A stretch of DNA of 64,000 bases from Syngnathus acus (lineage: Eukaryota; Chordata; Actinopteri; Syngnathiformes; Syngnathidae): NCBI RefSeq assembly GCF_901709675.1, contig NC_051095.1:8643956-8707955 (forward strand), read 5' to 3'. Made by a program: the position numbers and the translations under genes. Shown piece after piece: positions 17,501-30,559 of this stretch; position 1 is the stretch's first letter; each line of letters opens with the position of its first letter. The notes below the pieces were generated by a model. It had not been told where the DNA came from. It worked only from the letters and a program-made list of their open reading frames with translations, and made no database searches.

Positions 17501-19717
17501 GGCAAGTTTTGATAGAAATCACACGTTGCACGACAGCTACCCTCGCTCATTTCGAAAAACCGACTTCCGCAACCTTTATCTAAGGAGATATGCAAATTCT
17601 CCAAATTACCAACATCCAGTTTTCATTTTTTTCCCCAATAACATCACTTATATTCTAATAATGTCCCACGCAGCAGAAACCATTACCTTAATGATAGCTG
17701 CACTGAAATAAAAGACAGAAAGGAAAAAGAAATCAAGAGCAAATATTCAGCAAGAATTGCACATGTATGAATAGCTCACATTTTTTGTTCTTGATATGAA
17801 GTTGTGATGTGTTTGTGGTGAATCAAAGTGCAAAAAAAGAAGGCTGAAAAGGAGCAAGAGAATGTTGCGGAACACGAGTGGAAAGTTAACAATTAGCGGG
17901 TGTAATGAGGCGAGCGCTTTGTTTGGTGCTAAAGCGAGTTGAGCGGCGCTTTCTGGGTGGTTGGCGACGTGCTATGCGCCGTTGGCTGCAGAGCGAGGAC
18001 GCTATGAGGAAGTGATAAACATGCGGTCGCCAGGAATTTGGCCTCAAGCTATTTGGATACCAAAGTCTGCTTCAGTTCAAGTTGCGCTATCAACCTAATC
18101 ATTGACATAATGCTACAAGTAATCACAGTACAGAGTACCAAATAAATAGCATCTATTATTAGCCTTCAGGAAACGGACATGACATGATCCTATCCTTAGC
18201 TATTCCCAAAAAAGTACAATGAAAAATGCCATAGATGGGCTAACAAATAGCATTGTTGTCACAGTGTTACAACACTGCAGTGGCTGTTTGAACAAGCAAT
18301 GTAGCTTAAACATTTCGAGAGATGATATAATACCCAGGCGTACGTTATTTATCCTCTGCAAAGAGCGACTAACTACAGCCTATTGAGCAATTGTGACCGT
18401 CTCCTTAATATATATCCATGTCTGCATTATACTAGTCCCGAGTCGCCAGGGTGCAATTAATCCTGTAAATTACAAAGCATTGTTAAATCTGTATTCTGAC
18501 AGCTTTTTTAGGTCAAACTTGTAAATAAGAAATGAAAATATCTCAAACCCATAATGTGATAGAAAGTAAAGACATTTCTAAAAATCAATGTCAAAAATAC
18601 TGATAATGTTTTATATTTACATTTGATAATCAGGTAATTGTTTTGCTACCTTTTTAGATTTAAATTTAAAATTGTCCAAATCCTCAGAATTACAGCGTCT
18701 CTGTAGTCATCAAGAAATATCTTGGAGTTGAACTCAAATAAAGAATTTGGTTTTAGGATAACAACGATTAAGCAACAGGTGGATTTTTTTTTTTTTTGGA
18801 GATGTTATACCATTAGGGACACAAAAAGCCATCTCTGATTAAAATCTGCTGTTTATCAGTGTTATTGTTAATTGCATCCCTATTAGAGACTTCTCTATTG
18901 TTTGGTTCTTTTTTTTCGTAACGCATTACAAAAAATCTTTTTTGGAGGTCGGCTGGAACAGATTAAAGGCATCAAGTGTGGTCACGGAGCGAATCAAACT
19001 TGTATCTCAAGTCAATTATAAAAGTATTTACTCCTCCCCTAAAGGGTTTGTTGAGTAAAAGCAACTCACGTTTTCCAGATGTTTTTTTTTTTCTTTTGTC
19101 AGGGAACAAATTCACAGTGTCTTTGGGCCTCACTAAAGGTCATATGATGTGATAGGTGATTAAACAAAGATAAAAAATGGTCAGATAAAAGATAAAGATA
19201 AAAAAACACACAAAATCCGACTTGTCTGGAAAATGGACAATTTCCATTTGCTTGAAATATTCAACACAAAAGCATGTCATGCATGGATGCATTTGGGTTT
19301 ACATCTGTTACCGCCTTGGATTGACATCTTGTTGTTCCAGTCCATAGTTCCCATCCCCGGAAATTACACCTATCATTGTACTTTGTGTCGGAAATCCGAG
19401 CCAACACATGCGGCTAATCACCATCAGTTGAACCTGCTCATATTTGCTCTAAAGTCAAAGACCAGATGGAAAGAAAGGCCCAAAAAAATGATACGAATCA
19501 AAACAAAAGAAGTCGTAATGTTTGCATCCCGTCATGGCAAATATGAGACGAATTAGTGAATGAAGAGCTTGTAGATATAAACAATCAAGTGGCTCCAGAA
19601 ATGTGTTGAAAATTCATTGCCGCCTCCTCCTAATCTCAACATTCTTTTTAAATGTCATCATTACCTCCAACCTAATATCTCCAAAACGTACGAGTGGATT
19701 TCCATTTAATTTACCGC
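14551..19717. other. Gene-free stretch, unique-looking
   Basis: No domain-bearing frame or splice-flanked exon seen. A 107-codon minus-strand frame at 16230-16553 shows no recognisable motif and probably reflects chance. Poly-T runs occur at 16729-16742, 17220-17237 and 18785-18797. Nothing else is supportable. Confidence 0.5.
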
Positions 19718-20078
19718 TAGGGTGGGTCGGGATTTAAGGATTTTATTTTCTTTATCTTATGATTGAGTGTGTTTTGATTTGATACCGATACCACTTATAC
19801 TTTTGATACATAAAATTCCCCCCTCCATAAAAATATATGAATAATAAGACATATATATACACACACATACACACATAATTTTTTTTTAAATTGAATGAAA
19901 TGAATGCAATGATCTATCATTATGTTTTTTCTATTGCATCTTAAGGAGCATCTTAGTGTCTCAGACATGTACGCATTTAGTTCCCAATTGTAAAACGGCT
20001 GTTGAGTATTGATAACTTGCAATAAGGCCGGGTATCAGCCTGATACCGATACCTAGCACCGATACTCGCCCATCTCTA
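19718..20078. mobile_element. hAT-like MITE with GATACCGATACC motifs
   Basis: The right end, read on the minus strand, begins TAGAGATGGGCGAGTATCGG, and the left end begins TAGGGTGGGTCGGG. These imperfect short terminal repeats, and the inner GATACCGATACC near both ends (19780-19792 and 20042-20053), match a well-known class of fish hAT-type non-autonomous elements. The interior is AT-rich and has no transposase. A clear 8-bp target duplication is not preserved. Confidence 0.6.
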
Positions 20079-21259
20079 ACTACAATAGAATAACTCATGT
20101 TTTGTGCAAAATTAAAAAAGAAAAAGCACATCTTTTAGATGAATATTGGTCCAAATCAGAGTTTAGTTCTTATTTTGACAAAAGAGGTCATGGCATCATC
20201 AGATTAAACTGGGCTATGTACCATTTTCAAGTTGGGTTCAAAGATTGAAATAATTAAATAAGCAATGTTCGAATATTTTAATGTTATTTGTGATCTTTCA
20301 TGAAATATTGATAGAATTGATGGATGTTTGGGATAAATTACAATTTTAGAAAACCACAATTTCAGTCATAAACAAGTACTCAGAAGAAGTAATCGTTGCC
20401 ATACAACTATTCACCATACACTGGAAATCCCCCAGATTTTATTGCCGCCATAAAATTCTCCACTCTTAATTCTCTGTGGCTCAGTTATGGACCTCCAAAC
20501 ATATCGAAGGATCTCTTGGTAAAATATATGTGATGAACCCTGACCAAAGCTTTCTAAAGCCCGACTTTAAACGACGCAGGACCTCCAACGAGACGTCGAT
20601 GATTTGCGTGACTGACACACGATGAGCACCAATGACACGTAGATGGCGAAAGAACGCGATTTGCTAATCTGGAGGAAGGTCATGATGGAGGAGATGAAGA
20701 GGGAACAAGGACAGACCGACATCTGCGCAAAGTCATTCCCAGATGTCGTCCATATGATCACTATCCGAGTGAACAAATGCCATGATTACAGTAATCCAAG
20801 GATATGTCGCAGCTCAATGTGCATTTTTTTTTGTGTTGAAATATAGTCTTTAAACCTGATGAACTCCCTGCATACAGAGTTTTACTTTTAGCAGGTGGTT
20901 GTGGAATGTAACTCCTGCTATGACCGAGGAATTTGCTGGAATTAACTGCAGTGTCCAACTTGTCAACCTCTCCGTAACAAAGGACCCCCCCACACACACA
21001 CACGCACACAACCACCCACCCTTGCCTCCGTGTCTCTTCTCTCGTCGCCCTTTCGGCAACACGCGGCCCGCTCGCTCTGCTGCGCATTAGTTCTGCTGGT
21101 TTTGAAGCCACCAGAGTGCTTAATCACTTACATGCGACCCCGGGAAGAAGCATATTAGAGGATGCGAGGGAGCGTGAGTAATAAAGAGATGTGATAAAGT
21201 TTTTTTTTTCCCAAGGTCCTCTCATGTCACTTTAATGCAGTTTTTTTTACTCTGCACTA

Positions 21260-21615
21260 CAAGATGGCGAAAAGAGAGTACTTTCGTCGAAAAAAAAAAG
21301 CACCTCAATTCATTTCGACACAGTTGAAGGGGCACCATGATACCACAAGATGGGAGCAAACCTACATCAACATATGCTTTGATTTACTCAAGGATGCCAC
21401 AAGATCGTGACAAAGCACTACTTTTGTTTAAATGAGGCTTTTCCATTCATTTCAACATTGTTCCTTTGCAAGATTGCATCATAGCACTATTTTTTTCACT
21501 AAATAATAAAAATCATAAGGAAGCTCCTCAACTCATTGAAACATTGTTTCTTGATAAAGATGCCACAAGATGGTGGCAACATGCCACTTTTGACTAAATG
21601 AACCTCCTTCACTCA
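21260..21615. repeat. Strongly diverged tandem repeat block
   Basis: Three word groups recur in order: CCACAAGAT(GG) at about 21343, 21397 and 21563; CACTA-CTTTTG or CACTATTTTT followed by ACTAAATGA-like text at about 21416, 21485 and 21584; and TCAATTCATTTC/CAACTCATTGAAACATTG at about 21305, 21443 and 21529. Spacing varies (about 85-140 bp), so units have gained and lost sequence. No coding potential. Confidence 0.6.
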
Positions 21616-24600
21616 GACACCGAGTTTTCCAGCGATTAACAGAGAACAGGTTTCTGAAATAATGCACAAAATTCACTCGTCACAACTATACTGGGGAACA
21701 CATTTGTATTATTGGTGCAAGAGAAATTGAAAGTTAAACACCATTTCAGACATCAGTTAGTGGAAATAGCCATAAAGAAGTCAAGAAGGGCAACTTTTAA
21801 TGACACAAGGAATGGACGATGAAAATGTTTCAAAATGTTTCCATGTGTTTATCTTTAATTTAACACTGCAGATTAAGATTTGTGATGGTTGAATTTAGTA
21901 TTGCGTGACGCAGCTTCATTTGGACCAGAGCGCTTTTTTAACAAACGACACAAGGCAGCAGGACGTCGGGTTCCACTTACAGCTCAATCAGTCAAACTTA
22001 GGCTGGAAAGGGAAAGCAAGACTGAGATGATAAGAGACTGACTGATGCATTCAGCAGGTGGGCTAGAGGACAGAGGCACTAGAGTGTCCCATGAAAACAT
22101 CTGCTGAAACTTCCACTGACTGTTTTAGGGTACTAGGACTTATTAAATCCGAGCTTTGGTGAAAAATAAAGTGATATTTTTGATTGAGACAGTTCAGTTT
22201 GTTACATGCCAAAACATATTACCAAGGCTCTTTTAGCCAATCAGAAGCTTGAAGAAATTCAAAACGGCATAATAACAATGACGAAAACATCAGCCGTGTG
22301 GCGTCTTACTTTGAACAAATGCACTGAGATGCCAATGCAACAGGGGGCGCTAGAACACCAAATCCCACATTTGCAAACCAAAAGTCTAAAAAAGCAAATT
22401 CAAGAAAAGGAAAAACATCAATGGTGAATTGAGAAAAGCAGACATGTCTGTACTTAAGGTCTGTATGAAGTTGAGCAAAAACTACACACACCAAAAAAAA
22501 TGTGGTATTGACCTACATTCTTGTCGGGGCGATAACGAACTATATTTACATATATTTAAATATATACTCGTGCAGTCCAGTACTAACTAATACTTGATGA
22601 ACTGGTAGTTGTTTCCTTTCGCAGGGTTAAAAAATGCAACATCAAAAGCTGCCGTGAAATTCAGCCTGATAGTATCCAAGGCTCTATTTTTGTCTAAATG
22701 GCATTTCTCAGCTTTTGCATTGGAACTCTTCAATTCTTCTGATTGCCACTATATTGGCATAGCTAGAAGAACAAAGTCACAATTGAAGTCAACTAATAAT
22801 TTTGGGCCCCATTCTGTAAATTTGGGTCATTCCCGGTGTTTTTTTTTTAAATATACTCAAATGTACTGCACTCATTTGTCTTACATCATACTTTTTTCCT
22901 TTTCAAAGCAGCACACAGTTTGAAATACGGCTCCATGTATCACTGCAGATGGCGTTCCTCAATACCATATGCAATAACGTCTCGATCCTTCTGTGATATA
23001 TTGCCATACGCTGTCATTCTGATGCCTTTATGGGCCGATGCTCTTTGATTTGACAAATTAGCTTTTTTTTTTTTTTTTTAATCATGGCTGCGTCCCATAT
23101 TAGTGGCCCACACCTCGCCTCAGCTGTCGTGTTTCCATCGAGTCTGCAATCATCCTGCTGACTGATCAGCGGACACCAAGAGGTCGCTTCGAGCGGTTAA
23201 GGCCGAGGCAGCCGTCTCGGTGTCCGTGAAGGCAACAAATGGGACTCGGACGTGATTCGGTTGACGACATCTGGAGCGCAGCTGGCCCATGCTTTATGTG
23301 TACGTTCTTCAAACTACCTTCTTCAGAAACCCCAGAGTCATTCTGTCTTTCCATTTTCATTTGCTGATCAAAAACGTGAAAATTAACAGTGAGATGTAAG
23401 TCAAAATCTGACTCGCCAAATCATGTAGTGACCAGGTAATAACAACTAGCAAAAACGGTGCACTAATTGCAAACCTTTAAAAAAAACTCTCACTTAAAAA
23501 CCCTCAGCAACAAATAGCATACGACAATTAAACATTGTCAATCGGTGTATCTGTGAATTGCGAAGTAACGCATTAATGATTGCATCAAGCGTCTTTTATA
23601 GAAAAATCCTCCCCTCCTCCTCGCACAGCAATAACCTGTCCACACACACACACACTGTCTTCATCTGTAATGAGCCAATCATTAGGGAGGAGAGAGACAC
23701 ATTCAGCGAGGGCTTGATAAGCATCTGCTAATTGAGCTCAGGGGGCGAGGGTGGGCGGCGTTTTGTTAAAAATCAAAAGTCTGTGCGATATGATGGCGAC
23801 ATGACGCATTGAGCGGGAGGCCAACATTGATGGTGTGTATGTGTGGATTCCGTTTCAAGAATATCAACACTGCTCCCGCTGTGTGTGAGTTAATAGAGAG
23901 CCATTATGGATGGATATTTTTAGTCAAACATTAATGAAATGACACTAATGATAGTGTTTCCCTTCAAGGGAGGAGGGGAAAAAAGCCACATAAGGCGTGC
24001 ATGGCTGTAGGGCACACACAAACACACAAAGCATAATAACGACTGATCTTTGCAGCTACAAACAGGATGCATGTATAAAGATAAAAAAGAAAAGAAAAAG
24101 AAAGCGTAAGCAACTACAGTCATTTCTTAGTTTAGTATTTTTATGAACATAAATATGTGTCGGGTAATTAGTTGGGACAGGACCTTAAAAGGAGGCTAAA
24201 CTCAATCCGGGTTTCTTATTTTATAAAATGAATCGTCCATTTTGCATGAAGAACAAATCTGCTTTAGAATTATATGGTGGGAATGTCTCCATCAATTAAA
24301 GACAAAACACATCTTTGTTGGCTCTTTCGTTCAGGTGGAAAGGTCAGGCCAGAGGTGACTCCAGTCACTCGTCTTCATTTGTATGCTGTCTGCTGCCAGG
24401 CCAGGTGGACCAAGGGAATTTGGGAGTGTATGTGTGGGTGTCGGGGTGGGGGGGGGACTCAAATACTATTTGAGTATAGTATTCTTTGGTTTATAGAAAG
24501 AAAATCCGCCAAGTAGCGAGCATATTATTTTCCTATATTTTACCATAATATGAATAGAAAAATGTGCATGCGAGGTGCAGCTATTCTTGTACACTTTTGG

Positions 24601-24777
24601 TCTCCATCCGCATTTGAAAAAATTTAAATAGCGCAAAACTAAACCCCGATAAAGCGAGTTATGTTTGACTATTATGTGAGTCTAAGTGCTTGTAATGTAA
24701 TTTATGTGAACCATTCGTGAGTTCACAATATTGAAGTGAGTTATGAAATTTGATTAAGACAAAACTATTTGTTTTGT

Positions 24778-24794
24778 CACCATCTTGTGGCATC
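24778..24794. repeat. 17-bp antiparallel match to the 21.5-kb repeat block
   Basis: CACCATCTTGTGGCATC is the exact reverse complement of 21559-21575. This suggests the same dispersed family in the other orientation. Confidence 0.5.
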
Positions 24795-25496
24795 TGTATG
24801 CAAACCAGAATTTATTAGTGGACTTCTGCTATTTTGGGTTTTCTTAATTAAGAAGTGGAGTGGACTAACTTCAAGCATCTTTCCTCTTGGGTTGAAGGTT
24901 TTCTGTACACGGTCCATGACAAATGAACCAAGCTGAGCTAGACAAGTAGGTAGAAACAAAACCCACTCCCATCACAAAACCCCCTTTTACCTCTCATGGA
25001 TCAAAGTAAATGCAGCTGGTAGTGATCCTAACCTGCCATGTGGCGGGACACGACCCTTTGACACACAGACACACACACGATAACTATACTTTCCTGTAAA
25101 GTGCTGTTGGGTGGGTATAAAAAGTATGGATGGAGTTTGCTGGTGTGTGTGTGTGTTGCTGAATGAACCTTGTGGTACCTTTTCACCTTAAGGTCATAGT
25201 TCAACAGAGCAATCAAAGCCAGCTTCCATCTGCTCCTCGCCTCGACATGTCCTGTTTGTGCGTGTAAATGGGTGAGTATATTCTGCCTTAAGCTATCCAT
25301 TTCTGTGTCCAGCAGGTGTGTGTGCTGGCGTGCATTTAAATCGTGTGGATGTGTGTTGGTTTGCCCCCTCTGGCAATAGTTGCCCCGCTGGTCAGCAGGA
25401 ATCCCTCATCAAAGAGGCGAGAATGTTTGAGGTGTCTGGATTGACAAAACTGGATGGCTTCTGAAGCAACACACTAAAAACGTTTGGCTTCTGGAA

Positions 25497-25499
<3 letters not shown>

Positions 25500-25536
<37 letters not shown>
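25500..25536. repeat. (AC)n microsatellite
   Basis: About 18 pure AC units. On the slit3 sense strand this is (GT)n, i.e. (UG)n in RNA, the opposite orientation from most long dinucleotide arrays here. Confidence 0.97.
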
Positions 25537-25539
<3 letters not shown>

Positions 25540-27548
25540 GTTTTTCCTTTTTTAATTTCCTCTTGTTATTACTACAACTCACAAAGGAGTTGGAAATGTG
25601 TAAATGCAAAAGCGACGCTATCGCCCATGTAAAAAAAAAAAAGTAATACATTATCCACAAATGACTAGACATACATATTATATGCATATACTCAGTGTGC
25701 AAAAAGAAATAGAGAATCATAAATGGATTACCATTTATTTGCTTTCATAGCAATACTCAAGTTATTAAGGAGATCTCTGACATTTGTTAACTTGAACTGG
25801 CCTTTCTGTAACGAAAAAAAACATACGTGGCAATGATTCTGGGACTTCAGCTAACAACCCTGGCTAAAAAGCTCCAACCCAACAAAACAAAAATATTCCA
25901 ACAGTCAATATGTACCATGGCCTGAGTTGCTCAACGAATTTTTTGCTTTGACTTGAGAGCCAAAATTCAAGATACAAGCTCAAGATAGTGTCAGCAAACC
26001 TAACCGAAGCAGCATTTTAGGCTATGCTATCACTTCATCAAAAATTCTGTGGAGCAGAACCACTGGTTAATTGTTAAAACAAAACATAAAACAAAGACAA
26101 CATGTTGCATATTTCAAACGACCACAAATGTTACATTAGGAATATCCAATAGCTTGATGCTAACAGAAAATGCAAAACACCAGAGACAGGCTAACAAATA
26201 GCAATAATATAACCGCATAAGAAACAGATATTTTGAACACAAACAAATGCACACAAGCAACATAACTATACTCGGTCATTAATTAATCTGCGCAAAAACT
26301 ACTAATATGACTGAATCTTTAGTCTTTGTATCATACTGCCCCCTGTTGGCCAAGACGCACACATTGGAAGAAGCACAATGTGGGACTGGAAAGGACTCCC
26401 ATTCATTTTAATAGGGACCGATGATTTGAGATTGACATCAATTACTACTTTTCTATTAGAAAGTGTTTTGGCGCATGAAGAGCAAGCATACCATGCCAAG
26501 CAGCCACACTTATTGACGCACACATTCTACCAGGGGTGTCTTGTGTCTATGTGTTTCAGAAACAAAGGCGCATATCAGCACCAGAACGCAAATTCTTTCC
26601 ACATGCGATACATCTGTGGAGTATGTTGTTACTGCATTTGAATGAGCACGCACGGTGTGCATCTGCCGTGTGCCAAATGATGTGTGCGGGTAGTTGTGTT
26701 ATACGGTAAAGCCAACATTTGTGTTGCCATTTTTAACATGCGTTTTCATTCGGCTGAGACATTTATGTATTTATTCAAATGTGAAACTAGTGATGGGGGA
26801 GGAGGGGAGAAAGGCTTTTCCTTTAGCCTATCTTCATCACAGCCTGTCGGAAATGTAGGCTTGTCAACGAGAGTGAGTGCGTAAAAAACGTGTAAAAAGA
26901 AAGGCTGACCGCACACGAGCACCTCGAGGATTTGGATGCCCCTAGGACATGGTGGATGGAAAAATAAAACCATATGTGAGGAGCAAAAGAGGCAAAAAAA
27001 GATTGAGATGAATGTTCAGCACATCTTTGGAAGAGAAGAGCAAACAAGATTTAAACTTTCACAAAACATCACATGCAGAAAGATGTAATGATACCCATAG
27101 GCATATATTCTTTATCCTCTTCAAAAGAATGACCAAAATAGCAGCATAGTGACCATTGAAAGTATAACAAAAACAGTTTGGTTCTTTCCATTTTATTTAT
27201 ATCATTACTGTTACGTTATTATGCGTACGATATTATGACGTGCAATTTATCCTCAACAACAACAAAAATGTTTTAGGGGTAAGGTCTGAAATGGATTGAT
27301 GGTGTTCTCCTTTGACTTTTATATGGTTTTACTTAACTAAAAAAAACAGAGTTAAATATACATAAATGAGTTATTTCCCAAGTTATTTGAATTCCCTCTG
27401 AAAATTGATTTTAAATCCAAGGAGGTTGGCCATCCTCCCAGAATGGATTGTCTTCTGCAACACTGCGATTCAATTAGACACAGCACTGTGTGTTTGTGCG
27501 TGCATTTGTGTACGTGGATAAGATTCAAATGATCATCCCATATGCAAC

Positions 27549-27551
<3 letters not shown>
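25537..27551. other. Gene-free stretch
   Basis: No gene or RNA recognised. CTGCCCCCTGTTGGCCA at 26336-26352 is a short motif often seen in dispersed fish repeats. The rest appears unique. Confidence 0.5.

Positions 27552-27627
<76 letters not shown>
27552..27627. repeat. (GT)n microsatellite
   Basis: 76 bp of pure GT, 38 units, about 100 bp before a second, compound microsatellite. Confidence 0.98.
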
Positions 27628-27628
<1 letters not shown>

Positions 27629-27728
27629 TGTGAACAAGCAGCAGCTGGTAAAATGTGAGGCGCTGACAAGATGTTTGGAGGGAGGTATAAAACAGGTAAA
27701 GCATTAGGGAGAGACATTCAAATGAATA

Positions 27729-27747
27729 GGAGAGAGAGAGAGACAGA

Positions 27748-27801
<54 letters not shown>

Positions 27802-27949
27802 CAGAGAGACAGAGACAGAGAGAGAGAGAGACAGAGAGAGAGAGAGACAGAGAGAGAGAGAGACAGAGAGAGACAGAGACAGAGGGAGAGACAGAGAGAG
27901 AGACAGAGAGAGAGACAGAGAGAGAGACAGAGAGAGAGACAGAGAGAGA

Positions 27950-27998
<49 letters not shown>

Positions 27999-28012
27999 AC
28001 AGGCAGGCAGGC

Positions 28013-28103
<91 letters not shown>

Positions 28104-28113
28104 GTGAGAGAGA
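27729..28113. repeat. Compound (GA)n / (GGCA)n / (GACA)n array
   Basis: Three adjoining blocks: AGAG with interspersed AGAGAC units (27729 to about 27952), a (GGCA)n block (about 27953-28012, with AGAC interruptions), and a pure (GACA)n block (about 28013-28103). Each neighbour differs by one base, so the blocks probably arose by point change and slippage from one another. The Arg/Glu/Asp-rich and Ser/Leu/Val-rich frames are artefacts. Confidence 0.97.
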
Positions 28114-28344
28114 CTTCCAACAGTGTATAATGCTTAATGAAAAGAACGCTAAATCTACACATTTTTGTTGAGTTTGGTTTGGTATGATAAAGATTCAATG
28201 GGTAACTATGGCATTTTAAGCACATTTTTATGTTTGTGGCGTGTGTTGCACTAGTACTTGACATTTTACAATGCCCATATTGAAGTTTAGAAATAGTAAA
28301 TAGCATAATGGAGTGGCATGGCTTTGCTTTTTTTTTGCTATTTA

Positions 28345-28590
28345 CACACATCTTACATGCAGAGGAGACTAATTAAGAGCCCTAAAGCTGTTGGCCAAAG
28401 CTCTACTTGTTTAATTAAAAATTCTTGATTTAATAAAATGAAAAAGGTCTGTAATTAGTCTCTGTCATCACTGGTACTTTATTAGCGGAACATACTGGAT
28501 GAATGCTGTTAGCAGCCGGATATTGTGCAATTCCTTCCTAAAGATTGCAGGAGAGAAGCCTTATCTGAAGGTCTTCATTGAAGTCTAGAC
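28345..28590. promoter_or_regulatory. Candidate intronic regulatory element (unproven)
   Basis: Repeat-free stretch with clustered AT-core words such as GACTAATTAAGAGC (28367-28380), TTTAATTAAAAATTC and CTGTAATTAGTCTC (28450-28463), the last nearly an inverted copy of the first. These would suit homeodomain factors. No other evidence supports function. Confidence 0.25.
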
Positions 28591-30559
28591 TAACAATTAT
28601 TTTACGATTATCAATGAATTGGATAAAAAAATGGTTATGTTAATATTACAATATTTGGGTTTTTGATTGACAAGGTCAGAGGTGTATCGGTCAGAAAAAT
28701 GAAAGTGGTGAGAAATAAAGCGTACAGACAATAACAGGCGGAATCAGACACAATCGAACTTTGATTCAGTGCTCCGTCGAGAACAATGTCTGTTCTGGTC
28801 ATTACAGAAGCGTGTGCGTGTGCATGTGTGCGCGTGTCATGGGGGCACAGAGGAATGTGAAGAATCCCTCTCCCCCAAAGTGTCACTTTTATCACGCAAA
28901 CTCATCTCCCACCTCCGTCTCTCTCTGCTTTCTGTCTTTTTTCTCCTCATTTCCTCAGGGCTGACATATTAGTACAACACAGGGGTCCCGGGTCAAACTC
29001 TTTATCTTTGTATGAACAGAGAAAAAAAAAGACAGGAGGACATAATAGACAAGGGAATGATGAGCAGAGAATATGCAGTCAGATGGTGCCTGTCAAACTA
29101 CTTCTAGAACGTGCAATGCCAGTAATAAATTTGATTTCCCAAGCGGGGACATTCACAAGCCAAACAAAAACGATTTTAGAGCAATGAAGAACAAATGAAA
29201 GGACTTTTTATTAGAAAACGGGAGTAAATCAAACACGCAGCAGTTAGAGATCACAGCAGAGTTTTTATTAAATCATGGACAGAAGTGAAAAACATTTTTT
29301 TTAAATAACGCAACTAACATTGAGGTCGACCCTACTATCTTTTGGGTTCCATCGAAGATGACTGCAGCTCATCTATGAATATGAACAATCATGTCAGATA
29401 AGACCTACACAACACGAGTCTGGTCAAAATTAATTTTAAAAAAGTGTTGCCCAACACAACTTTGCGTGAATGTTGCCCTTGTAACAGCGAGGCCACTGCT
29501 CAGTTAGCACGCTAATGCGCCTTTACGTCTATCGCCAATGCAAAACGGAGTCATTAGTCATCGGCTGACAGGCAGCAGGAGTCGGCAGCGGCCAACATCA
29601 ACAATGTCTCGCCAAGCCAAAAGGAGTAAAAGTGAAATCTCAACAGAGAGAAAGACAGGAAAGAAAGTGAGCGAACAGGAAGGAAGTCCAAGAGACGACA
29701 AATATTTGAAAGGAGATGGCGATAAAAAAAAGGATGAGAATTTTCTCATTCTAGTAAGATATCAATCTTTTTTTTAATCAAACTTCCTATATGGTTATCA
29801 ATCTAGCTACATAGCTATCCTAGCCAACTGTCTTGGCTAGCCAATTAATTCCCTTCATCTCATCTCATCCCTATTTTTAGCAGGCTAGCTATTTTTGGAA
29901 CTAGCATGCCAAATATGATACGCCTATAGCTTTAACCAATTATGAAGCCCACAATGAATGATCACTAAAGGATTTGCCCACCAGGACAATGCTACGTTCA
30001 TAGAAAAAAAATCTTTACCTCCTTGGCAGAGGACAAAAGTGCAATGGAGGTACGTAAAAGGAAGTGGCTAATAAAGAGAGAACTTAATCTCTGTTGGAGT
30101 GACTGGAGTCTAAATCCTAGCGCTGAGTGACATTTCCTCCATCTGAATAGCCTCATCTGTCTGTCCCAGTTAGCGTGCGTCTCCACGAGTCATTTAAGGA
30201 GGCTTTTGTGAGCTCGAGACGTCTTTCAGGCAGCAGATTGAGTCCACTTGTGCGGCACAATGATGGTACAAGTGGTTTGGCCGAAATGTTCTCATGGAAT
30301 GGTCACGGGAAGGAAGGGCTCATTTGTCATTCATTGGAAACGAACGGCCTTCTGCATCCTTCCACTTCGAACTCAATTCCAACATTCTTCCTTGTCGAGT
30401 TCCTAGAAGCTTAGAAATCAACGTCGAGAATTGCCATGAGCATTCTGACAATGTCATTTTTTTCATTGCAAAATGGCTTCCACTTGGTTTTAAGGACTAG
30501 TAGCAGTAGTCGTAGTCACAAGCATGTCCCCCGGGAGGAGAGGCCTTTTAAAAAGAGTC

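Larger units (their letters stand above)
20079..25499. other. Gene-free stretch with a diverged tandem repeat
   Basis: Other than the block at 21260-21615 and its antiparallel scrap at 24778-24794, I see only short CA runs (20992-21006, 23642-23656), poly-T at 23064-23079 and a GTGGGGGG run near 24443. No gene is supported. Confidence 0.5.

Noticed and set aside
27729-28113. Regularly repeated units considered as a CRISPR array
   Set aside because: No unique spacers; it is a vertebrate compound microsatellite.
27671-28351. Long frames of Arg/Glu/Asp and of Ser/Leu/Val/Cys on opposite strands
   Set aside because: Both are translations of the compound microsatellite; repeat composition alone keeps them open.
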